6,391 nucleotides of DNA from Balneolaceae bacterium. Its GTDB lineage: Bacteria; Bacteroidota; Rhodothermia; Balneolales; Balneolaceae. Positions 1 through 5,134 of this stretch are shown here, in pieces. A program made the translations under genes and the position numbers. Position 1 is the first letter of the stretch; every line of letters starts with the position of its first letter. The notes under the pieces are model-generated. The model was not told the DNA's origin. It searched no databases and saw only the letters and a list, made by a program, of their open reading frames with translations. The DNA lies in the NCBI GenBank assembly GCA_007134665.1, contig SLKH01000228.1, forward strand, positions 1-6,391, written 5' to 3'.

Positions 1-2
1 AC

Positions 3-458
3 GACAGGGACAATTACAAGCCAGGCTGGAAATTTGCTGAACATGAAGCCCAGGGAACTCCACTCCGGATTGCCGTGGGCCCAAGAGATGTCCAGAACAA
101 TAACCTTGAACTCGCCCGACGGGATACATTGAATAAAGAAATTGTTTCAAGAGACAATATTACTGAACGGATTGAGGGATTACTTGAGACCATTCAAAAC
201 GACCTGCTTGAAACTGCAAGAGAACGTATGAATACAAAAACCCGCCAGGTGGATTCATATGATGATTTTTGCAAGGAAATCGAGAAAGGCGGCTTTATAT
301 ATGCACATTGGGATGGCACCGCAGAAACCGAACAAAAAATCAAAGATGAAACAAAAGCGACAATCCGGCTGATTCCATTTGGGGAAAATGATCCCGGAAC
401 ATGTATGGTTACCGGTAACCCATCAGACAAACGCGTATTATTTGCGCGATCATATTAA
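3..458 (+). CDS. proS: Prolyl-tRNA synthetase, C-terminal part (partial, 5' end outside window)
   Basis: The reading frame is open from the left edge and ends at TAA 456-458, giving the last 151 residues. ProS charges tRNA-Pro with proline in the cytoplasm. The visible part starts in the anticodon-binding (HGTP) domain, with a KPGWKF segment followed by GTPLRIAVGPRDVQ and LELARRDT. It continues into the C-terminal domain specific to the archaeal/eukaryotic-like (type 3) ProRS and ends in VLFARSY; a terminal Tyr is characteristic of that class. An internal ATG at position 75 is not the true start, because homology continues upstream of it. In Zn-binding relatives this domain carries four Cys. 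Here only one of those positions (in GTCMVTG) appears kept, so the zinc site is probably lost. The next gene begins 34 nt downstream on the same strand, so co-transcription is likely. The family call is near certain. Confidence 0.95.
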   Translation, partial: DRDNYKPGWKFAEHEAQGTPLRIAVGPRDVQNNNLELARRDTLNKEIVSRDNITERIEGLLETIQNDLLETARERMNTKTRQVDSYDDFCKEIEKGGFIYAHWDGTAETEQKIKDETKATIRLIPFGENDPGTCMVTGNPSDKRVLFARSY

Positions 459-492
459 AACGAAATATACGAAGTAACAGGTAACAACATTC

Positions 493-2004
493 ATGGCTCA
501 GCTTGACATCCCATATACCTATGCAGTCTCTACGGGTGAACAGTGCCGTGATTCCGACCGGTTGACAATCAATGAGTTAGGTATTGACGGTTTTACCCTG
601 ATGGAAACAGCAGGATTACAGGCTGCCAGATTTATCTCTGAGATTGAATCATCCGGTTCTGCAGGGCTATATTTTTGCGGGAAGGGGAACAACGGTGGTG
701 ATGCTTTGGTCATTGCAAGATATCTCGCTATTCAGTACTCTCATTCCTGTTTTATTTACTTTCCGGCAGGGTCAGAAAACCTGAGTACTGATGCAAAAAA
801 AAACCTTGATCTGCTGATCAAACTAAAGGAACAGGGATTGGCTGTCTATTTGATCAATAAGAAAAAAAATCTTGATAAAGTTACAGCAGACTATCTCGTT
901 GACGGGCTTCTTGGAACCGGATTGGATTCGAACCTTCGGGCTCCATTCGACTCAACTGTAGATTTGATCAATCAATATCAGGCCAGAAAATATGCCCTCG
1001 ATATCCCGACCGGCCTGCATACTGATACTGGCCTGCCGATGCCTGACGCGGTTCATGCCGATTATACCCTTAGCTTCGGAGCACTGAAAGCAGGGTACTA
1101 TCTTGGTAAAGGGCCATCTTACACAGGCACGATTCAACCGTTCAACCTATCTTTCCCAGAAAAATTCAGAAAATCTGTTGCCAAACTGATTACAACAGGA
1201 ATTGATGATTTTATACCGTCAATTAAAAGGCAGGCAGAACACAAGTACAGCGACCGGTTATTATATATCGTTGCGGGGTCAGAAGGCTTGACAGGGGCTG
1301 CGATCATGGCTGCAGCAAGTGCCTGGAAGACTGGAGCCGGAGCTGTAGTGCTCATCTCACCGGGTGGTTTGCTTGAGATATACGAAAAAAATCTGCCCGG
1401 CATTATCAAATCATCTGTTGGCAGCCGTACCGACCTCAGTTTTAACAAATCACACCTTGATGAAGTAATTGAAACCCTTCACAGTAAAGATGGAGTTCTA
1501 TTAATCGGCCCGGGAATTGGCCGGAAAGAAAATACCCTGGACTTTGTGAAAGAATTGCTGCAAAAAACAACAGGAAATGTCGTAATAGATGCCGACGCTT
1601 TACATGTGGTTCCGGAAATTGAAAAACCGGAAAATGCTGACTGGATTTTGACGCCTCATCCTGGTGAAGCCGGAAAACTTAACGGATCATCGTTCACTAC
1701 TGATTTTGACAGAATAACATGGTCGGCCGGCTATTCAACAAGCCGAAATGTCACTGTTGTATCAAAAGGCTATCCGACATTTGTGGGAACACCCGGAGGG
1801 ACAAACTATTTAACGGGGTATGACACCCGGATTTTCGCAAGAGCCGGCTTCGGTGATATACTGGCCGGAACTATTTCCGGGAATCTCGCTATCACAAACG
1901 ATGCAGAACTCAGTATTGTAAGGGCTCTGTTAGACGGTTATATGAAAGCTATTCAGTTCATGAAAGAACATAATGAACCTCTTGAGCCTGATCATTTGCT
2001 ATGA
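493..2004 (+). CDS. nnr: Bifunctional NAD(P)H-hydrate epimerase / ADP-dependent NAD(P)H-hydrate dehydratase
   Basis: This 503-residue fusion repairs hydrated, inactive NADH and NADPH (NADHX/NADPHX). The N-terminal YjeF_N domain (about 1-225) interconverts the R and S hydrates. It shows GKGNNGGD at 63-70, VDGLLGTG at 136-143 and DIPTGL at 170-175. The C-terminal ribokinase-like domain (about 245-503) dehydrates the S form using ADP. It shows AGSEGLTGAA at 261-270, GPGIG at 339-343, DADAL at 366-370, TPHPGE at 387-392 and the catalytic-type GFGD at 452-455. Length and domain order match the E. coli YjeF (Nnr) architecture. Oddities: the usual GN..LA..GSGD block reads GYDTRIFARAGFGD (442-455), and the usual D/N after PSGL is His (176). 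No strong ribosome-binding site precedes ATG 493, but homology starts within the first 15 residues, so this start is sensible. It overlaps the next gene by 4 nt (ATGA). The nnrD/nnrE assignment by domain is confident; activity of the dehydratase half is inferred. Confidence 0.95.
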   Translation: MAQLDIPYTYAVSTGEQCRDSDRLTINELGIDGFTLMETAGLQAARFISEIESSGSAGLYFCGKGNNGGDALVIARYLAIQYSHSCFIYFPAGSENLSTDAKKNLDLLIKLKEQGLAVYLINKKKNLDKVTADYLVDGLLGTGLDSNLRAPFDSTVDLINQYQARKYALDIPTGLHTDTGLPMPDAVHADYTLSFGALKAGYYLGKGPSYTGTIQPFNLSFPEKFRKSVAKLITTGIDDFIPSIKRQAEHKYSDRLLYIVAGSEGLTGAAIMAAASAWKTGAGAVVLISPGGLLEIYEKNLPGIIKSSVGSRTDLSFNKSHLDEVIETLHSKDGVLLIGPGIGRKENTLDFVKELLQKTTGNVVIDADALHVVPEIEKPENADWILTPHPGEAGKLNGSSFTTDFDRITWSAGYSTSRNVTVVSKGYPTFVGTPGGTNYLTGYDTRIFARAGFGDILAGTISGNLAITNDAELSIVRALLDGYMKAIQFMKEHNEPLEPDHLL

Positions 2005-2417
2005 TTGCCAGTATGTTAAGTTACCTCGAGAAACACACGTACTTATTGTATGCTGTACTGGCACTTTTAACTGTAATCACACTGCTGCTGACGTTATTAC
2101 CAACTGATCACTTAATAGATGCCCGGGTATTTCGCTATGACAAGCTTGGCCATATGCTTATGTTCGGAGCCTGGACATTTCTGCTGGGAATCATACAGCT
2201 TGTATCCAACAAAAAGCCACTTCCACTTGTTACAATTTTTATCGCCGGCAGCTTATTTGGAATAACAGTAGAAATATTACAGGAAGTACTGCCGGTCGAC
2301 CGGTCAATGGACCCTTATGATGCCCTTGCAGACATCACCGGATGCCTGATTGCTGTATTACTTTTAAAAGTTATTACATCTTTTTCTTCTTATGACAACA
2401 AACCTGTGGAACAATAA
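2001..2417 (+). CDS. VanZ-like family integral membrane protein
   Basis: This is a 138-residue protein with four predicted membrane helices, roughly at residues 12-33, 51-68, 72-92 and 109-127. It carries the VanZ-like hallmarks: DKLGH (47-51) at the start of helix 2, VEILQ (90-94) at the end of helix 3, then R101 and a DALADITG segment (107-114) leading into helix 4. VanZ itself gives low-level teicoplanin resistance in glycopeptide-resistance clusters. Stand-alone short members like this one are widespread and have no settled function, so a resistance role should not be assumed. The start codon overlaps the stop of the hydrate-repair gene (ATGA, 2001-2004), which suggests translational coupling. 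The hydrophilic tail (about 128-138) is probably cytoplasmic. No van genes are nearby. The family call is good; the function is unknown. Confidence 0.85.
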   Translation: MIASMLSYLEKHTYLLYAVLALLTVITLLLTLLPTDHLIDARVFRYDKLGHMLMFGAWTFLLGIIQLVSNKKPLPLVTIFIAGSLFGITVEILQEVLPVDRSMDPYDALADITGCLIAVLLLKVITSFSSYDNKPVEQ

Positions 2418-2449
2418 TTAAATTGTTCGTGTTTAAGCTATTGAATAAT

Positions 2450-2482
2450 AGCAACTTGAATCTGAATATTTTTCAGGTTGTT
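2450..2482 (+). other. Hairpin downstream of the VanZ-like gene, possible weak terminator or leader structure
   Basis: An 11-bp imperfect stem (2450-2460 pairing with 2472-2482, including two G-U pairs) encloses an 11-nt loop, 32 nt after the VanZ-like stop codon. Only about three T follow the right arm before an A-run, so it is not a canonical intrinsic terminator on the plus strand. It lies in the 142-bp gap before the first tonB and could instead be part of that gene's leader. Confidence 0.3.
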
Positions 2483-2494
2483 TAAAAAAATAGA

Positions 2495-2518
2495 TGACCA
2501 CTAATTTATCGCTGGTCA
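2495..2518. repeat. Inverted repeat TGACCA-N12-TGGTCA upstream of the first tonB
   Basis: Two perfect 6-bp arms (2495-2500 and 2513-2518) lie 41 bp before the preferred start codon of the first tonB. It could be a dyad operator or a small leader hairpin. It overlaps the would-be N-terminal extension starting at 2494, which is one more reason to doubt that extension. Six-base arms can arise by chance, so this is a weak call. Confidence 0.25.
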
Positions 2519-2559
2519 AACGTTTAATTGAGAATAAAAAAGGAGAAGAGGATAAATCC

Positions 2560-3213
2560 ATGAACACCCGAAAAGAACCGACTGCAAACTTACGCAAGTA
2601 TTATACGGTTTTTCTTCAACTTGGATTACTTGCTACTCTCGTGATTTTTATCGTTGCTGTGAATGTTGAATGGATCGGAGCAGAAACTGAAGAGTATGTA
2701 CTTGACGAGCAGGAAGTGATTGAGATGGAGGAGATTATACAGACAGAACACATCGAAACCCCACCCCCTCCACCCAGGCCACCTGTACCGCAGGAAGTAC
2801 CCAATGATGAAATCATTGAAGACCATGATTTTGACATTGATGCTGAAATGAGGCTTGATGGCCCAATGGATCTGCCCCCGCCTCCCCAGGAAGACGAAGA
2901 ACCTGAAGAGGATTTCTTTACTGTTGTAGAACAGATGCCGGAACTGATTGGCGGACTCGCAGAACTTCAATCCAGAATTGAGTATCCTGAGCAGGCCCGA
3001 AGGGCTGGAATAGAAGGAAGAGTTTATGTGCAGTTTATTGTAAACGAAGAAGGCCGTGTTGAAGATCCGCAGGTTATCCGGGGGATCGGCGGTGGTGCTG
3101 ACGAAGAAGCACTCCGAGCTGTCCGTGAAGCTGAATTCCGGCCGGGAATGCAGCGGGGGCGGCCTGTACGGGTACAATACAGCCTTCCTGTCGTATTTCA
3201 ATTGCAAAATTGA
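2560..3213 (+). CDS. tonB: Energy transducer TonB, first of two tandem paralogs
   Basis: This 217-residue protein would couple the inner-membrane proton-motive force (through ExbB/ExbD) to outer-membrane TonB-dependent transporters. A short cytoplasmic N-terminus is followed by one membrane anchor (about 16-36) and a periplasmic linker. The linker holds a proline stretch (PPPPPRPPVP, 68-77) and a second PPPP (106-109), with acidic residues throughout. The TonB C-terminal domain (about 122-217) contains YPEQARRAGIEG, GRVYVQFIVNEEG, RGIGGG and FRPGMQRGRPVRV. I chose ATG 2560 over the in-frame ATG 2494: AAGGAG lies upstream at 2540-2545, and the start then aligns residue for residue with the downstream paralog (217 versus 218 residues, about 80% identical). 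The linker is extremely acidic (about 30 Asp/Glu against 2 Arg in residues 41-124), unlike the Glu-Pro/Lys-Pro linker of E. coli TonB. No exbB or exbD is nearby. A strong terminator follows, so it is probably transcribed apart from its paralog. Confidence 0.93.
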   Translation: MNTRKEPTANLRKYYTVFLQLGLLATLVIFIVAVNVEWIGAETEEYVLDEQEVIEMEEIIQTEHIETPPPPPRPPVPQEVPNDEIIEDHDFDIDAEMRLDGPMDLPPPPQEDEEPEEDFFTVVEQMPELIGGLAELQSRIEYPEQARRAGIEGRVYVQFIVNEEGRVEDPQVIRGIGGGADEEALRAVREAEFRPGMQRGRPVRVQYSLPVVFQLQN

Positions 3214-3244
3214 GCCTTCAATTAATCTAAAGCATTTTTACCGG

Positions 3245-3277
3245 AAAGCGCGACTTAGCAAATGTCGCGCTTTTTTT
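3245..3277 (+). terminator. Intrinsic terminator after the first tonB
   Basis: A 10-bp perfect stem (AAAGCGCGAC at 3245-3254 with its complement at 3264-3273) encloses a 9-nt loop, and a T-run extends from the right arm to 3277. It begins about 30 nt after the tonB stop codon. The strong GCGC core and the T-run make it a convincing terminator, separating the first tonB from the second. Confidence 0.9.
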
Positions 3278-3363
3278 ATTTCTGATTCGCTTTCTTTTTT
3301 ATCAAACTGCACGTGTAAAATAAAAAGCTAATTACACTCGAGTATTTCATTTTTTTTTAATGA

Positions 3364-3378
3364 ATTTTCCCGGAAAAT
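3364..3378. promoter_or_regulatory. Perfect palindrome ATTTTCC-C-GGAAAAT, possible operator
   Basis: Two 7-bp arms are separated by a single C. A one-base loop cannot form a good RNA hairpin, so if it is functional it is more likely a binding site for a dimeric DNA-binding protein. It sits about 215 bp before the second tonB start. No known operator consensus is claimed. Confidence 0.3.
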
Positions 3379-3459
3379 CTCACTTTGTCATTATTACCCT
3401 TTTGCATCTCTTTTTTTAACAAAGTAATAATCCCTTATAAACCAAACAGTTAATCAACT

Positions 3460-3583
3460 CCACCAATTTTTAGTCTGTTTTTTTGTTGTCATTGTTAAAA
3501 TAATTTTTGTATAGTTAGCGTTTAGATACTTACATAATTTAATACTATTATCAACTTGTAAAAGACAACAACCAAATTGGTGG
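3460..3583. repeat. 10-bp perfect inverted repeat CCACCAATTT / AAATTGGTGG
   Basis: The arms are at 3460-3469 and 3574-3583, 104 nt apart. The right arm ends 9 nt before the second tonB start codon, in the ribosome-binding zone, and overlaps a local dyad ACCAA-A-TTGGT (3571-3581). If transcription starts upstream of 3460, the left arm could pair with and mask the ribosome-binding zone. Alternatively the two arms could be paired protein-binding sites. This is inference from position only. Confidence 0.35.
3486..3515 (+). promoter_or_regulatory. Candidate promoter for the second tonB (TTGTCA-N18-TATAGT)
   Basis: A sigma-70-like pair, TTGTCA (3486-3491) and TATAGT (3510-3515), is separated by 18 bp in the AT-rich spacer, about 77 bp before the start codon. 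Bacteroidota primary sigma factors prefer a different consensus (TTG near -33, TAnnTTTG near -7). That exact pattern is not present here, although TAATTTTTG at 3501-3509 comes within one base of spacing. AT-rich DNA yields such matches by chance, so confidence is low. Confidence 0.2.
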
Positions 3584-3592
3584 TGACTCGAA

Positions 3593-4249
3593 ATGAAGAA
3601 AAGAAAAAATCCTGACGCAGATTTACGAAGCTACCATACTGTATTTATGCAAATAGGTGTTTTAATTACACTCATTATTTTCATCATTGCATTCAGGATG
3701 GAATTAACTGGTGAAGCAACACAGGTATATGTGTTAGATGAGCAGGAAGTCATCGAAATGGAAGAAATAATTCAAACTCAGCATATCGAGACACCTCCTC
3801 CGCCCCCTCGCCCGCCTGTGCCGGTAGAAGTTCCGAATGATGAAATTATTGAAGATATCGACTTCCAGATCGATGCGGAACTTTCATTAAGCGGGCCAAT
3901 GGACCTTCCTCCCCCGCCTGCGCAGGAAGAAGAAGAGCCTGAAGAAGATTTCTTTGTGGTTGTAGAACAGATGCCGGAACTCATAGGTGGACTCGCCGAA
4001 CTTCAAAGCAGAATCCGGTATCCTGAAATGGCTCGCCGGGCTGGAATAGAAGGAAGAGTTTATGTACAGTTTATCGTTAATGAACGAGGAGAGGTAGAAG
4101 ATCCGCGGGTTATCCGGGGAATCGGTGGCGGTTGTGATGAAGAAGCCATCCGGGCAGTTCAACAAGCCCAGTTCAGGCCAGGAATGCAGCGGGGACGGCC
4201 TGTACGAGTTCAGTATAGCCTTCCAATTGTATTCAGATTACAGAACTGA
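3593..4249 (+). CDS. tonB: Energy transducer TonB, second of two tandem paralogs
   Basis: This 218-residue protein has the same architecture as the upstream copy: a short basic N-terminus, one membrane helix (about 16-36), a proline stretch (PPPPPRPPVP), an acidic linker with a second PPPP segment, and a TonB C-terminal domain ending in YSLPIVFRLQN. It aligns with the first copy with a single one-residue gap. Identity is about 24/46 over the N-terminus and membrane helix, but about 150/171 over the linker and C-terminal domain. The conserved receptor-facing part and diverged membrane part suggest a shared set of transporters but possibly different ExbB/ExbD partners or different regulation. 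It has its own long upstream region and its own terminator, so it looks like a single-gene unit. The start matches the paralog; the only SD-like sequence before it is a weak GGTGG. A Cys replaces Ala in the GIGGG(A/C)DEEA segment. Family call secure; specific role unknown. Confidence 0.93.
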   Translation: MKKRKNPDADLRSYHTVFMQIGVLITLIIFIIAFRMELTGEATQVYVLDEQEVIEMEEIIQTQHIETPPPPPRPPVPVEVPNDEIIEDIDFQIDAELSLSGPMDLPPPPAQEEEEPEEDFFVVVEQMPELIGGLAELQSRIRYPEMARRAGIEGRVYVQFIVNERGEVEDPRVIRGIGGGCDEEAIRAVQQAQFRPGMQRGRPVRVQYSLPIVFRLQN

Positions 4250-4268
4250 TTTCTGACATCAAATTTTT

Positions 4269-4302
4269 AAAAAAGCGCACTTTTTACGAAGTGCGCTTTT
4301 TT
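4269..4302. terminator. Bidirectional intrinsic terminator between the second tonB and the Nudix gene
   Basis: A 14-bp A/T-flanked stem with an AGCGCACTT core (4269-4282 pairing with 4289-4302) encloses a 6-nt loop, with T-runs on the exit side of both strands. It begins 19 nt after the tonB stop. It also overlaps the 3' end of the convergent Nudix gene, whose stop codon (4284-4286, minus strand) sits in the loop and whose last residues KKKRTS are encoded by the stem. Confidence 0.88.
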
Positions 4303-4727
4303 TTATTTAAGCCTTCAAACGTTGTCAGTACCTCTGTAAGATTCTTATATCCTACAATTTCTTTCGCATGATCTAACGGTTTCCAGCTAACATCCGTTAT
4401 GCCTTCCTCCTGTTGTGGAAAAAATTCTTGATTCACTTGATTCGACTGCATTGCATACCATTTCGTTGTCTTTCCCTCTTTTTTACCATTTATTTCATAT
4501 TCATGATATGTGTCCATGATATAATCGATTATCTGAACATTTTCAATTCCCACCTCTTCCTTCACTTCCCTGACTGCACATGCCTCAAATGATTCTTTCG
4601 GTTCCTTTTTGCCTTTTGGCAAATCCCAGACACCGTTCCTGTAAATTAAAAGCACATCTGTTTGACTCTCAACATTTCTGAAAAGTACTCCACCAGCCGC
4701 ATCTACCGGATTAATCGGTTTTTTCAT
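4284..4727 (-). CDS. Nudix hydrolase
   Basis: With the start at 4727 this is a 147-residue Nudix-fold pyrophosphohydrolase. AAGGVLF (10-16) opens the fold, VWDLPKGK (33-40) leads into the Nudix box, and the box at 39-61 matches the consensus GX5EX7REUXEEXGU in full: G39, E45, R53, E54, E57, E58, G60. The metal-binding Glu residues are therefore intact, and activity on a nucleoside diphosphate linked to another moiety is expected. The substrate cannot be told from sequence. The start is uncertain: in-frame ATGs also occur at 4766 (160 residues) and 4742. I prefer 4727 because the N-terminus then begins close to the fold, the overlap with the upstream gene is only 17 nt, and a purine-rich AAAGAAGAAA precedes it. 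It is cotranscribed with, and frame-shifted relative to, the DUF1844 gene. The 3' end lies inside a terminator hairpin. Confidence 0.9.
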   Translation of the reverse strand: MKKPINPVDAAGGVLFRNVESQTDVLLIYRNGVWDLPKGKKEPKESFEACAVREVKEEVGIENVQIIDYIMDTYHEYEINGKKEGKTTKWYAMQSNQVNQEFFPQQEEGITDVSWKPLDHAKEIVGYKNLTEVLTTFEGLNKKKRTS

Positions 4728-5034
4728 TTTCTTCTTTATCATCACCCTTTTTCTTTTCATCGGCATAATTCAGGCGAAGATTTGTAAGCGTTTGATTCAC
4801 ATAATCACTCAATTCTTCAGGCAGGTTCCCATCGGTATACTTTTGGAGCATGTTCAGTGTATCAATTGCAAATTTTGCCGACTTCAAATCTCTCTCTATT
4901 TTATCCGTTGCCGGATTTTTTATTTTGCCCATACCCATCATGGCGATCTGCTGATGTTGCTGAACAAGCATTACAAAAAGCAGTTGCTCCTGTTGATCCG
5001 GACTTATGTTTTTTCCATCTATCTTTGAATCCAT
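4711..5034 (-). CDS. DUF1844 family protein
   Basis: This is a 107-residue protein of unknown function. The core (about 16-92) matches the DUF1844 pattern: a first helix LLFVMLVQQHQQIAMMGMG, then ATDKIERDLKSAKFAIDTL with the conserved 'ID.L.ML' (IDTLNMLQKYTDGNL), then a final helix VNQTLTNLRLNY. The predicted structure is helical and probably soluble. The highly charged Lys/Glu/Asp tail (93-107) looks disordered. It is the first gene of a minus-strand pair with the Nudix gene, which overlaps its 3' end in another frame. No clear ribosome-binding site precedes ATG 5034. The upstream 100 bp is shared with the divergent DUF1015 gene. Nothing in sequence or context reveals the function. Confidence 0.82.
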   Translation of the reverse strand: MDSKIDGKNISPDQQEQLLFVMLVQQHQQIAMMGMGKIKNPATDKIERDLKSAKFAIDTLNMLQKYTDGNLPEELSDYVNQTLTNLRLNYADEKKKGDDKEENEKTD

Positions 5035-5134
5035 GCGTATTTTTTATTTAGAAATTAACAGATTTTAAGCTGAGTTAGAGTAATAGATTGCGTATTATTG
5101 AACGCATCTGAAAAATAACAAAATTGTGTAATTC
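5035..5134. promoter_or_regulatory. Divergent intergenic region (DUF1844/Nudix and DUF1015/serC promoters)
   Basis: This 100-bp AT-rich spacer lies between divergent genes and must hold both promoters unless one unit is transcribed from farther away. I could not place either promoter convincingly. It contains an imperfect dyad, AGATTGCGT (5085-5093) against ACGCATCT (5102-5109), with one unpaired base and an 8-nt gap. This could be an operator serving either direction. Confidence 0.4.

Larger units (their letters stand above)
3278..3592. other. AT-rich intergenic region between the two tonB genes
   Basis: This stretch of 315 bases contains no gene I can support and no tRNA. It is strongly AT-rich with several T-runs. 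It holds several dyads: a 6-bp pair GTGTAA/TTACAC (3313-3318 and 3332-3337), a 15-bp palindrome (3364-3378), a 7-bp pair ACTTTGT/ACAAAGT around 3381-3430, and a 10-bp inverted repeat with one arm just before the second tonB start. It presumably carries the promoter and control sites of the second tonB. Confidence 0.6.

Noticed and set aside
1134..1448. A 104-codon minus-strand frame inside the hydrate-repair gene
   Set aside because: It is a shadow of a well-supported 503-residue coding region and has no domain features of its own.
2001..2417. Reading the VanZ-like gene as a glycopeptide resistance determinant
   Set aside because: No other van genes are present and the VanZ-like family is broad. 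The operon is housekeeping, so only the family name is supported.
2450..2482. Hairpin as a proper intrinsic terminator
   Set aside because: The stem includes G-U pairs and is not followed by a T-run on the plus strand, so it is kept only as a weak structural feature.
2626..3207. A 193-codon open frame on the minus strand, antisense to the first tonB
   Set aside because: The tonB reading is strongly supported by family motifs and a paralog. The antisense frame has no recognisable domain, and shorter antisense frames under the second tonB suggest a by-product of the acidic/proline codon composition.
3056..3331. A 91-codon plus-strand frame across the end of the first tonB and its terminator
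   Set aside because: It lies out of frame inside the TonB domain and runs through a clear terminator hairpin; there is no family resemblance and no initiation signal.
3278..3592. Small RNA or hidden short gene in the tonB spacer
   Set aside because: There is no second terminator within the gap, no credible start with coding-like composition, and no tRNA-like or riboswitch-like pattern. The dyads are better explained as control sites of the second tonB.
4792..5051. Plus-strand frames opposite the DUF1844 gene
   Set aside because: DUF1844 on the minus strand has recognisable conserved helices; the opposite frames look like random hydrophobic/Cys-rich translation.
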